From Pseudomonadota bacterium (GTDB taxonomy: Bacteria > Pseudomonadota > Gammaproteobacteria > Steroidobacterales > MnTg04), in contig JACZVC010000001.1 in NCBI GenBank assembly GCA_022572885.1, forward strand, positions 1 to 64,000: a stretch of 64,000 bases of DNA, given 5' to 3'. Shown here in pieces: positions 21,077-30,024 of the stretch (within the stretch, counting starts at the first letter, position 1; every line of letters begins with the position of its first letter). The position numbers and the translations under genes were made by a program. The notes below the pieces were generated by a model. That model did not search any database. It was not told the DNA's origin and saw nothing but the letters and a program-made list of their open reading frames with translations.

Positions 21077-22366
21077 TTGAGCAAAACCGATCCAACGATG
21101 GCCAGCCGCTATGTCAGCGAGGCTGCGGACCGCTGCGTCAAATGTGGCCTGTGCCTGCCCCATTGCCCGACCTACGGGCTCGAAATGCTGGAAAGCGACT
21201 CTCCGCGGGGACGGATAGCGTTAATGGAGGGTCTGGCAAGCGGTGAACTGCCGGTGAGCGATGGCATGATCCGCCACCTGGATGGTTGTCTGGGCTGCCG
21301 GGCCTGCGAAATCGTCTGCCCCGCCGAGGTGCCTTATGGCCGGCTGCTGGATACCGCCAGAGGCCTGCTGCGCGGGCAGCGGGTCAAACCAGGCCTCGGC
21401 TGGCGTTTTTTTGCCCTCACCGTGCAATCGCGTTGGCTGGTTCGGCTCGGCGCAGTATTCATGCAGCTGCTTGGCCGGCTGCGCCGTGCGAGCGGAGTTT
21501 CATTCAAGCGGCGCGGCGGCCTGAGCCGTCTGTTGCGGCTGATTCCCGACCAGGTTTCGATATCGCGGCTGGCTCGTTTTCATCCGGCAAATGACCCGGC
21601 GGAAAAACGAGGTATGGTTGAGCTATTCACCGGTTGTCTTGGCGAGGCACTGGAACAAGACACGTTGCGGGCGACAATCCGCGTGTTGAACCGCCTGGGT
21701 TTCGATGTCCGGGTTCCTGGCGAACAAGGCTGCTGCGGCGCTGTCCACCAGCACGCCGGTTACCCGCAAAAAGCCGCCCAGCTGGCGACAATTAACATCG
21801 GGGCATTCGCCGGTGACGGTGCGGTGATCGTGGTTTCCACCGGCTGCCTGGTCAGCCTGTGCGAATACGCCGATTTTTTCCAGGACGAAGGCGGGCGCGA
21901 GAATGCCAGGCAATTTGCCGCACGCTGCACCGACATCAACGAATTTCTGCATGAACAACTGCCACCCCCGGCAGCGGACCAGGCAAAAGTTGCCCGGTCG
22001 GATGTCGCCGGGGCCGTGGCGCTGCACACGCCCTGTAGCCGCAAGGTGATACCGGGTAATTCGCAGGCGGCGCGCGAATTGCTGGCACAGCATGCGAATA
22101 TCGATTGCCTGACCCTCGGCAACGGGCAATGTTGTGGCGCCGCCGGCGCTTACCTGCTTGACCAGCCGGAGTCTTCGCAGGCGCTGGCCGAACGCTACGA
22201 TATCGGCGTCGCGCCGCTCCTGCTGACCTCCAATATTGGCTGTCGCCTGCAGCTGGAAGCCTTGTGCCGGCAACAAGGCATCGCCGCTAAGGTTGCCCAT
22301 CCGGTCAGCCTGCTGGCCGAAAGCCAAAGCTTTTCAAACCAGGCATCGGTCGCTGATATATCATGA
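21077..22366 (+). CDS. GlcF/LutA-like (Fe-S)-binding subunit
   Basis: The protein has about 429 residues. The N-terminal two-[4Fe-4S] ferredoxin part has [15 protein letters not shown] and [19 protein letters not shown]. Two CCG domains follow, with GCLGEAL...[11 protein letters not shown] and [10 protein letters not shown]...[10 protein letters not shown]. This is the layout of glycolate oxidase subunit GlcF. No GlcD or GlcE subunit lies next to it, so the partner flavoprotein is elsewhere or the substrate differs. The start is uncertain: TTG at 21077 or ATG at 21098, neither with a clear ribosome-binding site. Its stop overlaps the coq7 start as ATGA, so expression is coupled with ubiquinone synthesis, which is fitting for a quinone-linked dehydrogenase. 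Confidence 0.82.
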   Translation: MSKTDPTMASRYVSEAADRCVKCGLCLPHCPTYGLEMLESDSPRGRIALMEGLASGELPVSDGMIRHLDGCLGCRACEIVCPAEVPYGRLLDTARGLLRGQRVKPGLGWRFFALTVQSRWLVRLGAVFMQLLGRLRRASGVSFKRRGGLSRLLRLIPDQVSISRLARFHPANDPAEKRGMVELFTGCLGEALEQDTLRATIRVLNRLGFDVRVPGEQGCCGAVHQHAGYPQKAAQLATINIGAFAGDGAVIVVSTGCLVSLCEYADFFQDEGGRENARQFAARCTDINEFLHEQLPPPAADQAKVARSDVAGAVALHTPCSRKVIPGNSQAARELLAQHANIDCLTLGNGQCCGAAGAYLLDQPESSQALAERYDIGVAPLLLTSNIGCRLQLEALCRQQGIAAKVAHPVSLLAESQSFSNQASVADIS

Positions 22367-23013
22367 GCGATATGGAAAAACGTCAGCTGACACCGCTGGA
22401 TCATTTGCTCAGCCAGGCCGACCAGGCGCTGAGGACCATGTTTGGCGGGCCGCCGACTGCCAGTCGTGAAAATCCGGCGGCCGACACCGAATCTGAACTC
22501 AGCGATGCAGAGCGCCACCATATTGCCGGACTCATGCGGGTCAACCACGCGGGTGAAATCGCGGCACAGGCCATGTATCAGGGCCAGGCACTGACTGCGC
22601 GGCTGGACGAGGTGCGTGGCGCAATGGAGCAGGCGGCCGACGAAGAAAACGATCATCTGGCCTGGTGCGAAGAAAGGCTACGCGAACTCAACCATCAAAC
22701 GAGCCGCCTGGACCCGTTGTGGTTCGCGGGCTCATTCGCGATCGGCGCGCTGGCGGGTCTGGCGGGCGACCGCTGGAGCCTGGGTTTCGTCGCCGAGACC
22801 GAGCGCCAGGTCGTAAAGCACCTGGAATCACACCTCGCCCAGTTACCCGCAGGCGATCACCGTACGCGCGCTATTCTTGAGCAAATGAAAGCAGACGAAG
22901 AACGCCATGGCGAAATCGCCAGCCGTGCCGGTGGCGCGGAATTGCCCGAACCGGTGCGCAGACTGATGGCCCTGGCCGCCAAGGTCATGACCACAACGGC
23001 TTACCGAATCTGA
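22363..23013 (+). CDS. coq7: 3-demethoxyubiquinol 3-hydroxylase (Coq7)
   Basis: The protein has 216 residues. It is a di-iron carboxylate monooxygenase of ubiquinone synthesis, catalysing the hydroxylation before the last methylation. The iron ligands are visible as E and ExxH pairs: [50 protein letters not shown] and [29 protein letters not shown] is the membrane-associating helix. The start overlaps the preceding stop by four bases. It converges on speD, with only 15 bases between the stops. Proximity to speD and crp matches the Pseudomonas-type order. Confidence 0.95.
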   Translation: MSDMEKRQLTPLDHLLSQADQALRTMFGGPPTASRENPAADTESELSDAERHHIAGLMRVNHAGEIAAQAMYQGQALTARLDEVRGAMEQAADEENDHLAWCEERLRELNHQTSRLDPLWFAGSFAIGALAGLAGDRWSLGFVAETERQVVKHLESHLAQLPAGDHRTRAILEQMKADEERHGEIASRAGGAELPEPVRRLMALAAKVMTTTAYRI

Positions 23014-23028
23014 CACCGACCTGATTGG

Positions 23029-23829
23029 TCAGCCGGAGAAATTCCGGCCGTAAAAAATCTCCTGCATCTCGCTATCGATCTGGCGCGCAATTTCATCCAA
23101 CTCCCCGGGCTCGAACTCGTTGACACCAGAGCCGAACAGGTAACGATCGAGATCTGTTTCGCGCAGTTTCAGCTTGCTGTGAAAAAACTTTTGCGCCGGC
23201 ATATTGTCTTCTTCGACGTGGAAACCGGCGAGAATCTCCGGCGAAATAAAATCGCTGATCGAGTCGATATCGTGATCGATGTAATGCTTGGTGCCCTGCA
23301 AATCCCGAGTGAAACCCCGCACCTTGTAATCCATGATGCAGATATCCGACTCGAACTCGCCGATCAGGTAGTCGAGCGCTTTCAGAGGTGAAGTCTCGCC
23401 ACAGGTTGCCACGTCGATATCCGCGCGAAACGTGCAGATCCCCCGGTCTGGATGGCTTTCGGGGTAGGTGTGGACGGTCAGGTGGCTCTTGTCGAGGTGA
23501 GCCACGACCGCGTCGGGCAGCAACGGATGCTTCAGTGGCACCGCGATAGGCCCTTCGGCAACCATCAAGGTCACGCTTGCGCCTTGCGGCTCATAGTCCT
23601 GACGGGCGATATTCAATATATTGGCGCCGATCATGTCGGCAACCCGGGTCAGGATGCCGGTCAAACGATCGGTGTTGTACTCCTCATCGATATATTCGAT
23701 GTATTCGAGGCGGTGCGCGGGCGAGCGCGCATAGCACACATCGTAGATGTTGAAGCTCAGGGTCTTGGTCAGGTTGTTAAAGCCATGCAAGGCCAGCTTG
23801 CCGTTGCTGCAGGCAGAGTGCGTGGTCAT
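23029..23829 (-). CDS. speD: S-adenosylmethionine decarboxylase proenzyme
   Basis: The protein has 266 residues, close to the 264 of E. coli SpeD. It makes decarboxylated AdoMet, the aminopropyl donor for spermidine. The autocatalytic site that yields the pyruvoyl group is the Ser in [37 protein letters not shown] follows and contains the catalytic Cys. The start at 23829 ([20 protein letters not shown]) is set by homology; the frame extends upstream without support. No speE lies in the window. It is divergent from crp, which begins 193 bases away. Confidence 0.96.
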   Translation of the reverse strand: MTTHSACSNGKLALHGFNNLTKTLSFNIYDVCYARSPAHRLEYIEYIDEEYNTDRLTGILTRVADMIGANILNIARQDYEPQGASVTLMVAEGPIAVPLKHPLLPDAVVAHLDKSHLTVHTYPESHPDRGICTFRADIDVATCGETSPLKALDYLIGEFESDICIMDYKVRGFTRDLQGTKHYIDHDIDSISDFISPEILAGFHVEEDNMPAQKFFHSKLKLRETDLDRYLFGSGVNEFEPGELDEIARQIDSEMQEIFYGRNFSG

Positions 23830-24022
23830 GTAATCGCCGTCCGGTTTGATTATTGTCAGCGCCAGATTGGAAAAAGGAACGCATTTTATCCCCAAGCCGC
23901 CGGTCTGGCGACTTTTTTCGCATGCCGCCGGGCCAAAAGGAAGGTCTCGACTTGCCCCTGAGCCCTGCATTAGGTAAAAGATGGTGGGATTTCTCCTTTT
24001 TTCGCGAAACCGGGGCTAATCC

Positions 24023-24679
24023 ATGAACAAAGCCGAAAAAGCGCTCAGCGATATCCCGGCAATCAACAACTTTTTACGTTATTGCCGCATAAGGACCGTG
24101 CCGCAGAAAACCGTGGTAATTCACGCAGGCGACCTGCCCGATATTCTTTATTACCTGGTCAGTGGCTCGGTCGAGGTCATGATCGAGGATGAAGACGGGA
24201 ATGAAATGGTCCTGGCTTACCTGAACAAGGGCGAATTCTTCGGTGAAATGGGTTTGTTTTACGAACAGCCGACCCGCAGCGCGTGGGTGCGCACGCGGGT
24301 CGAATGCGAACTCGCCGAGATGACCTACCCGAGGTTCCGCCAGATCGCGGCCGAATCACCAGGGCTGATTTTCGAACTCGCCACCCAGTTGGCGAGCCGC
24401 CTCAACCGGACCAATCGCAAGCTCGGCGATCTCGCGTTTGTCGATGTCACCGGGCGGATAGCGCATGCGATCATGGATCTGTGCAACGAACCGGATGCGA
24501 TGACGCACCCGGACGGGATGCAGATCAAGGTCAGCCGCCAGGAATTGAGCCGGCTGGTCGGATGCTCGCGGGAAATGGCGGGACGTGTTCTGAAGGTACT
24601 CGAAGAACAAGGCCTGGTAACGGCCAAGGGCAAGACCATCGTCGTTTTCAACGCCAGGCCGGGCGACAATACCCGATAG
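24023..24679 (+). CDS. crp: cAMP-binding transcription regulator (Crp/Vfr type)
   Basis: The protein has 218 residues, close to Vfr and E. coli Crp. The cyclic-nucleotide domain has GDLPDILYYLVSGSVEVMIEDEDGNEMVLAYLNKGEFFGEMGLF, with the GEFFGEMGL phosphate-binding cassette followed by TRSAWVRTR. The C-terminal winged helix reads QELSRLVGCSREMAGRVLKVLEEQGLV, with the recognition helix SREMAGR as in Crp. It binds TGTGA-type sites as a dimer. The start at 24023 follows GGGGCTAATCC. No adenylate cyclase gene is in the window. The downstream gene trpG is convergent. Confidence 0.94.
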   Translation: MNKAEKALSDIPAINNFLRYCRIRTVPQKTVVIHAGDLPDILYYLVSGSVEVMIEDEDGNEMVLAYLNKGEFFGEMGLFYEQPTRSAWVRTRVECELAEMTYPRFRQIAAESPGLIFELATQLASRLNRTNRKLGDLAFVDVTGRIAHAIMDLCNEPDAMTHPDGMQIKVSRQELSRLVGCSREMAGRVLKVLEEQGLVTAKGKTIVVFNARPGDNTR

Positions 24680-24732
24680 CCGCTGCGCTCGATCGGCAAG
24701 GGGCGACGGGCATGCCGTGCTCCTTCGTTTGC

Positions 24733-25341
24733 TCAGGCGCAATGGCGATTGCGGGCGTAGCCTTCCAGCGACAGGAAATTTCTCAGCAACGCGCGACCTT
24801 TACGCGTCAGTATGGACTCCGGGTGGAACTGCACGCCCTGGACCGGCAATACGCGATGACGCAACCCCATAATCTCATCGTTGACGCCATCGCTGCCCCG
24901 GGTCCAGGCGGTGACTTCAAGACACTCGGGCAGACTGTCTGCATCGACAATCAACGAATGATAGCGGGCCGCATCCAGCGGCTGTTCGATACCCCGGTAC
25001 AGACGATGGCCATCGTGCCAGACCCTCGAGGGTTTGCCATGCATGATTGCGCGCGCGTGAATCGTTTTGCCGCCGAAGGCCTCGGCGATGCTCTGGTGAC
25101 CCAGACAAACACCCAGGATCGGTATTTCGCCGGCAAGTTCACGCACCGCCTGCACTGAAATACCCGCCTTTTCCGGTGTGCAGGGCCCCGGTGAGATCAC
25201 CAGGTAATCGGGCGACCGGCGCCGGATATCGGCGACACTTATTTTGTCGTTGCGATGAACCTGAACATCCTCGCCCAGTTCCCCGAAGTACTGGACCAGG
25301 TTGTAGGTGAAGGAATCGTAGTTGTCGATCATCAACAACAC
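24733..25341 (-). CDS. trpG: Anthranilate/aminodeoxychorismate synthase glutaminase subunit
   Basis: The protein has 202 residues. It is a class I glutamine amidotransferase that supplies ammonia to the TrpE or PabB partner. It shows the N-terminal MLLMIDNYDSFTYNLVQYF, the oxyanion strip SPGPCTPEKAG, the nucleophile Cys in GVCLGHQSIAEAFGG, and the His-Glu pair in VQFHPESILT. The start at 25341 lies 18 bases after rpe. In Pseudomonas this place holds trpG followed by trpD and trpC; both are missing here, and trpE is not upstream. The protein may therefore serve folate (PabA role), tryptophan synthesis, or both. Confidence 0.92.
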   Translation of the reverse strand: MLLMIDNYDSFTYNLVQYFGELGEDVQVHRNDKISVADIRRRSPDYLVISPGPCTPEKAGISVQAVRELAGEIPILGVCLGHQSIAEAFGGKTIHARAIMHGKPSRVWHDGHRLYRGIEQPLDAARYHSLIVDADSLPECLEVTAWTRGSDGVNDEIMGLRHRVLPVQGVQFHPESILTRKGRALLRNFLSLEGYARNRHCA

Positions 25342-25359
25342 GGTTGAATACCTGCCGGA

Positions 25360-26028
25360 TCAGGCGGCAGCAAGCTGCTCGCGCATGGCGACGATTGCGG
25401 CCTGGTAGTCGTCGGCGCCAAAAATAGCCGAGCCGGCGACAAAAGTGTCAGCGCCTGCAGCGGCGATCTGCGCAATATTGTCCACCTTGACGCCACCGTC
25501 TATCTCCAGGCGAATATCGAACCCACTGGCTTCGATTATTTCACGCGCCTTGCGCAACTTGTCCAGCGCCGACGGGATAAAGCTCTGCCCGCCAAACCCC
25601 GGGTTGACCGACATAATCAGCACCATATCGATTTTATCCAACGCATACTCGAGCCAGCTCAGCGGCGTCGCCGGGTTGAATACCAGCCCGGACTTGCAAC
25701 CGAGGCCACGGACGAGCTGCAGGCTGCGATCCACATGAGTACTGGCTTCGGGGTGAAAAGTGATGTAATCCGCCCCGGCACTGGCGAAGTCCGGAATGAT
25801 GCGGTCCACCGGCTCGACCATCAGATGCACGTCTATCGGCGCGGTCACGCCATGCTTGCGCAGCGCTTCGCAGATCAGTGGACCGATGGTCAGATTCGGC
25901 ACGAAATGATTGTCCATCACATCGAAATGGATGATATCGGCGCCAGCCGCAAGAACGGCTTCGACTTCTTCCCCGAGGCGGGCAAAATCGGCAGATAATA
26001 TCGAAGGTGCAATCAGGTAATCTGACAT
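25360..26028 (-). CDS. rpe: Ribulose-phosphate 3-epimerase
   Basis: The protein has 222 residues, the normal size. It is a TIM-barrel enzyme interconverting ribulose 5-phosphate and xylulose 5-phosphate. Signatures are [15 protein letters not shown] at the start, [15 protein letters not shown] with the metal-binding His and Asp, [24 protein letters not shown], and the DGGV / VAGSAIFG phosphate site. Asp and His ligands are intact. It is probably co-transcribed with trpG. The 224 bases upstream of it contain no gene; a short AGGCTTTT / AAAAGCCT hairpin (26234-26251) just after djlA is the only structure I see. Confidence 0.96.
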   Translation of the reverse strand: MSDYLIAPSILSADFARLGEEVEAVLAAGADIIHFDVMDNHFVPNLTIGPLICEALRKHGVTAPIDVHLMVEPVDRIIPDFASAGADYITFHPEASTHVDRSLQLVRGLGCKSGLVFNPATPLSWLEYALDKIDMVLIMSVNPGFGGQSFIPSALDKLRKAREIIEASGFDIRLEIDGGVKVDNIAQIAAAGADTFVAGSAIFGADDYQAAIVAMREQLAAA

Positions 26029-26252
26029 GGCGAGTCCTGTCTGATCCGGGCGTCAAAAACTGGCGGCCACAGTAAACCACAAAGACACCGAAAAAAACCA
26101 CGGTGCCGTCTTCGCAGTGCAGCTTTAGCCCGGATTTTTCATGAATGCGCTCACGCCCTTGCTTGATCCTTGTTAGCACACGCCGGCACATGAGAATTAG
26201 TGAGCCACAGTTAACGCCGGAATGTGCCGCATGAGGCTTTTTCAAAAGCCTG

Positions 26253-27047
26253 CTAGCGCATGCCGCGGTTTTTCTTGATCAGGTCATAAGCAGCCCGGAT
26301 TTCCCGAACCTTGACCTTGGCCTCGTCCATCATGGCCGCGGGCAGACCCTTGGCCACCAGCTTGTCCGGGTGGTGCTGGTTCATCAGGCGCCGGTAGGCC
26401 GTCTTGAAGTCGCGGTCGCTGGCATTCTCCGCCACACCCAGCACCTTGTAGGAGCGCGCCAGTTCGTCCACTGGCGACCTGGCGTCCCTGGACCCGCCCA
26501 TATGCAAGCGAACCAGTTCCTCGATCTGCGCGAGTTCCGCGCGGCTTACGCCCAGTTCCTGGCAGATCATCCAGAGAATTTCCCGCTCCCCCGGGTGCAT
26601 GCCGTTACCGATCATCGCCGCCTGGACCTGCAACTCGACGAAAGCCCGTGTCAATCCTGCGTGAAAATGACTGAACTGGCGAAACCTGCGCAAACACTCG
26701 CGTAACGGGAAATCCGGCCGCTTGCCCTCGGTGAACCAGGCGATCGCCTCCGTGACCTGCTCCGGGGTCATGCGCATCTGCCGCATTACGTTGCGGGCGG
26801 TGTGAATTTCCTGCTCGGAAACCTGGCCATCGGCCTTGGCCATGCGCCCCATTACCTGAAAGGTCGTACGTACAAACGTTTCACGGGCCCGCTGAGGATT
26901 GAGACCGCCCAGGTTGATGCCACCGGTGCGCACGAATCCCTTGTCGAACTGGTGACCCAGAAAAACCCCGATCAGGAATCCGATGGGTCCGCCGAATATC
27001 AGGCCAATAAAGCCACCGATCAGCTTGCCGATAAACGCGCCCGGCAT
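26253..27047 (-). CDS. djlA: Membrane-anchored DnaJ-like co-chaperone
   Basis: The protein has about 264 residues; E. coli DjlA has 271. A Gly-rich N-terminal membrane helix (GKLIGGFIGLIFGGPIGFLIGVFLG) is followed by a TerB-like helical domain (MGRMAKADGQVSEQEI through GMHPGEREILWMICQELG). The C-terminal J domain has the HPD tripeptide in NQHHPDKLVAKGLP. It stimulates DnaK at the inner membrane. The start is uncertain: ATG at 27047 fits the E. coli protein best, 27077 and 27086 are alternatives, and none has a strong ribosome-binding site. The much longer open frame upstream lies antisense to the gene at 27165 and is not real coding sequence. Confidence 0.9.
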   Translation of the reverse strand: MPGAFIGKLIGGFIGLIFGGPIGFLIGVFLGHQFDKGFVRTGGINLGGLNPQRARETFVRTTFQVMGRMAKADGQVSEQEIHTARNVMRQMRMTPEQVTEAIAWFTEGKRPDFPLRECLRRFRQFSHFHAGLTRAFVELQVQAAMIGNGMHPGEREILWMICQELGVSRAELAQIEELVRLHMGGSRDARSPVDELARSYKVLGVAENASDRDFKTAYRRLMNQHHPDKLVAKGLPAAMMDEAKVKVREIRAAYDLIKKNRGMR

Positions 27048-27164
27048 CAGCCGCGCCCGCGCGCCGGTATTCCGCATGCTGACCATATTCGACTTGACCG
27101 TAACACTCGAGGGCTGAGAAAATTGATTGTTCCCATTGCCCAACTTTAACCCAAGGCCAAATAG

Positions 27165-27695
27165 ATGGTAAGCAAAGACAAGATGCATGACGCGGCCGAT
27201 GATCGTGAATCCGTACTCCGTGAAGTGACCAGCAAGGCCCTGGTTTTCGGCGAAAAAAGCGCAAAAAACGTGCCCCCGGAAATCTTCAGCGATCTGGTCA
27301 TGCACGATTATTTTCTGTTTTTCATCTATGGTGCAGTGGATGCCCTCGGTGATGACGAAAGTCTGAAGGAGAAACTGACCGCCGCCGAAAAACTGGCGAC
27401 CATGGCGGAGACGATGGTAGCGTTCGGCACCGCGACCGAAGAACAGATCGTGGCCACGGTGAAGTTGCTTGACCGCGCCGTTGACGACGCGGCGCTCACC
27501 ATAAAAAGTGCCGGCCGCGAGGCAGCGATTGACTGGGCCTGGGGAGAAAATGAGCAGGCGACAGAACGGTTCGCCGCCTTGCTGGAAGACCCCACCAACT
27601 TTCCGCGCGAAGTCGAGCAGGTTTTGAAACCGCGGGAGCCCGCGGCCGAAACCAGCCGGCCTCCCGGCAACGACGACTTCGATATCATTAAGTAA
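27165..27695 (+). CDS. Hypothetical protein next to purC
   Basis: I do not recognise this protein of 176 residues. It is acidic and mostly helical, with NVPPEIFSDLVMHDYFLFFIYGAVDAL near the middle and a disordered, Pro-rich C-terminus (KPREPAAETSRPPGNDDFD). There is no signal peptide. The codon pattern is typical for the core region and the long antisense frame has no homology, so this strand is the better choice. It ends 12 bases before purC and is probably co-transcribed with it. It is divergent from djlA, with starts about 120 bases apart, so the promoters share that gap. Confidence 0.7.
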   Translation: MVSKDKMHDAADDRESVLREVTSKALVFGEKSAKNVPPEIFSDLVMHDYFLFFIYGAVDALGDDESLKEKLTAAEKLATMAETMVAFGTATEEQIVATVKLLDRAVDDAALTIKSAGREAAIDWAWGENEQATERFAALLEDPTNFPREVEQVLKPREPAAETSRPPGNDDFDIIK

Positions 27696-27707
27696 TTTCA
27701 CACGGGC

Positions 27708-28619
27708 ATGATTACCAGCGCCGCACCAACATCCCCCGAAGCCTTGTTCGAATCAAATTTGCCCAGCCTGCAAAAGATTTGTGGCGGCAAGGTTCGCGAT
27801 CTGTACGCAATCGATGACCAGCATATGCTGATCGTGACTTCGGATCGTCTGTCGGCGTTCGATGTCGTTCTACCGGACCCGATCCCCGGCAAGGGACGCG
27901 CGCTGACTGCAATGTCGAATTTCTGGTTCAACAAGACCCGCCATATCATTCCCAACCACATCGCCGATCTCACGCTGAACGAAGTTCTGCCGGACCCTGT
28001 TGAGCGAAGCCAGGTAGAGGGCCGGGCCATCGTTGTCAAAAAGCTGCAGGCCCTGCCCATCGAGGCGGTCGTGCGCGGGTATTTGATCGGTTCGGGCTGG
28101 CAGGATTATCAGGCGACTGGCGCCGTTTGCGGCATCGAACTCGCTGCGGGCCTGCGATTGGCGGGTCGGTTGCCAGAGCCGATATACACCCCTGCCACCA
28201 AGGCGGATGTCGGCGATCATGACAAGAATATCTCTTACCGGGCGACGGTCGAGTTGCTGGGCGAGGATATCGCCGCCCAGGCTCGCGACACTGCGCTGGC
28301 ATTGTACCGGTTCGCCGCTGAATACGCACTGCAACGCGGCATCATCATCGCCGATACAAAATTCGAGTTTGGTCTCGATGACGACAACCGGATGGTCCTG
28401 ATCGATGAAGCGCTGACCCCCGACTCGTCGCGTTTCTGGCCGGCGGAAAGTTATCGCGCAGGCATCTCTCCACCGAGTTTTGACAAACAGTTCGTGCGCG
28501 ACTACCTGGAAACGCTGGACTGGGACAAGACCTCGCCGGGTCCGTCATTACCCGCGGACATCGTTCGCCGCAGCAGCGAAAAGTATGCCGAAGCGCTGAG
28601 CAGGCTGATTGCTGACTGA
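27708..28619 (+). CDS. purC: SAICAR synthetase (PurC)
   Basis: The protein has 303 residues, the longer Ade1-like form rather than the ~237-residue E. coli type. It joins aspartate to CAIR in purine synthesis. Motifs include GKVRDLYAIDDQHMLIVTSDRLSAFD at the start, VVRGYLIGSGWQDY, the metal-binding stretch KADVGDHDKNIS, and IADTKFEFGLDDDNRMVLIDEALTPDSSRFW. The ATG at 27708 is the first good start; no strong ribosome-binding site is visible, and coupling to the preceding gene (12 bases) is likely. The Asp of SAICAR is a substrate link to the cyanophycin genes only in the broad sense of Asp use. Confidence 0.96.
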   Translation: MITSAAPTSPEALFESNLPSLQKICGGKVRDLYAIDDQHMLIVTSDRLSAFDVVLPDPIPGKGRALTAMSNFWFNKTRHIIPNHIADLTLNEVLPDPVERSQVEGRAIVVKKLQALPIEAVVRGYLIGSGWQDYQATGAVCGIELAAGLRLAGRLPEPIYTPATKADVGDHDKNISYRATVELLGEDIAAQARDTALALYRFAAEYALQRGIIIADTKFEFGLDDDNRMVLIDEALTPDSSRFWPAESYRAGISPPSFDKQFVRDYLETLDWDKTSPGPSLPADIVRRSSEKYAEALSRLIAD

Positions 28620-28721
28620 TCGGCAAACGTGAAGCGGCGGCTTGGCCGGCCGGCAAATACAATGATGTACAATGCCGGTGATGGCCGGCACAGGCGGCGA
28701 GTCCATTCAGCGGCAGACCAG

Positions 28722-30014
28722 ATGCTCGAACGAATAAAAAATCTCGCGGAAGCAGCACTGTGGAATCCCGCGATCGACAGATCGACAGCCATCGAGCATC
28801 GGCTGCTGAGAATACTGCGCCTGCCTTATGCTCTCGCCCGCGACCTGTCTGGCGGCGCGCTCAGCCTGCGCGCGATGAGCCTGGTCTATACGACCATGTT
28901 GTCCATCGTGCCGCTCCTGGCGCTCAGTTTTTCCGTGCTCAAGGGTCTGGGCGTACACAAGAAACTCGAACCCCTGCTGTTTAAATTTTTGGAGCCGCTG
29001 GGCGAACGCGGCGCCGAGCTAACCGAGCAAGTCATCGGCTTCGTCGATAACGTGAAAGGCAGCGTGCTTGGCAGTATCGGCCTGCTGTTTCTGATCTGGA
29101 TCGTTTTTTCCATGGTAAAAAAAGTCGAGGACAGTTTTAACTATGTCTGGCAGGTTGAAAAACCACGCAGCATGGCCCGCCGGTTCAGCGAATACATCAG
29201 TGTCATTTTGATCGGCCCGGTAATCATGGTGTTCGCGCTCGGCATGATCGCTTCCATAAACAACACGGCATTGGTTCAGAAACTGGCCGCCATCGAACCC
29301 TTTGGCACGACCTTGATACTGGCGGGCAAGCTGGCGCCTTATGTGCTCATCGTCTTGTTGTTCAGTTTTGTTTATGCGTTCGTACCCAACACCTCGGTAA
29401 GAATTCGCGCAGCCCTCGGCGGCGGCGCGGTCGCAGGGGTGCTCTGGGCGTTCACCGGCGCGGTATTCGCATCCTTCGTCGCCGGTTCGGCATCGCGCGC
29501 CGCCATATACTCCGGGTTCGCAATTGTTCTGCTGGCGCTGATCTGGCTTTACCTGAGCTGGCTGATCCTGCTGCTGGGCGCGCAGATCTCGTTTTACATC
29601 CAGCGGCCCGAGTACATGCGCCGCGGCCGGCGGCAGATCGAGCCGGTCGGCCAGTTGCGCGAAGGCCTGGCTTTGTCGGTGATGATCAATGTCGCCCAGT
29701 CCTTCCGCGACAATGCCTTGCAGTGGTCGATCAACCGGCTGGCATCACGACTGGGGGTCCCTGCCACCGCTCTGAGTCCGGTGGTTGACCGGCTGCTGAG
29801 CAGCGGGATGCTGGCAATTACCGAGCATGAAATGCTGCTGCCGGGACGCGAAATCAGCCGCATCCGGATCGGAGATATACTCTCGGCGATTCGCGAGAAC
29901 CGGGATATCCCAAAGCTCGAATGGGAACCGAAAGTCGGCGCGCTGACCACCCGGGTAAACGACGCCATATCCGGCGCGACCGGAGACACGACACTGGCGG
30001 ACATGCTGGATTAA
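28722..30014 (+). CDS. YihY/BrkB-family inner-membrane protein
   Basis: The protein has about 430 residues. Six membrane helices are evident from about 55 to 300, including AMSLVYTTMLSIVPLLALSF, LGSIGLLFLIWIVFSMV, VILIGPVIMVFALGMIAS, LAPYVLIVLLFSFVYAFVPNT and IVLLALIWLYLSWLILLLGAQ. The C-terminal ~110 residues form a cytoplasmic winged-helix-like domain (LREGLALSVMINVAQSF, LGVPATALSPVVDRLLSSGML). Family members were once called ribonuclease BN by mistake; their function is unknown. The start at 28722 is my preference; GTG at 28629 and ATGs between are possible. It converges on pmbA with 10 bases between the stops. Confidence 0.88.
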   Translation: MLERIKNLAEAALWNPAIDRSTAIEHRLLRILRLPYALARDLSGGALSLRAMSLVYTTMLSIVPLLALSFSVLKGLGVHKKLEPLLFKFLEPLGERGAELTEQVIGFVDNVKGSVLGSIGLLFLIWIVFSMVKKVEDSFNYVWQVEKPRSMARRFSEYISVILIGPVIMVFALGMIASINNTALVQKLAAIEPFGTTLILAGKLAPYVLIVLLFSFVYAFVPNTSVRIRAALGGGAVAGVLWAFTGAVFASFVAGSASRAAIYSGFAIVLLALIWLYLSWLILLLGAQISFYIQRPEYMRRGRRQIEPVGQLREGLALSVMINVAQSFRDNALQWSINRLASRLGVPATALSPVVDRLLSSGMLAITEHEMLLPGREISRIRIGDILSAIRENRDIPKLEWEPKVGALTTRVNDAISGATGDTTLADMLD

Positions 30015-30024
30015 GACGATATTG

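Noticed and set aside
27087-27701. N-terminal extension of DjlA by more than 200 residues
   Set aside because: It lies antisense to the gene at 27165-27695 and DjlA homologues start at the Gly-rich membrane helix.
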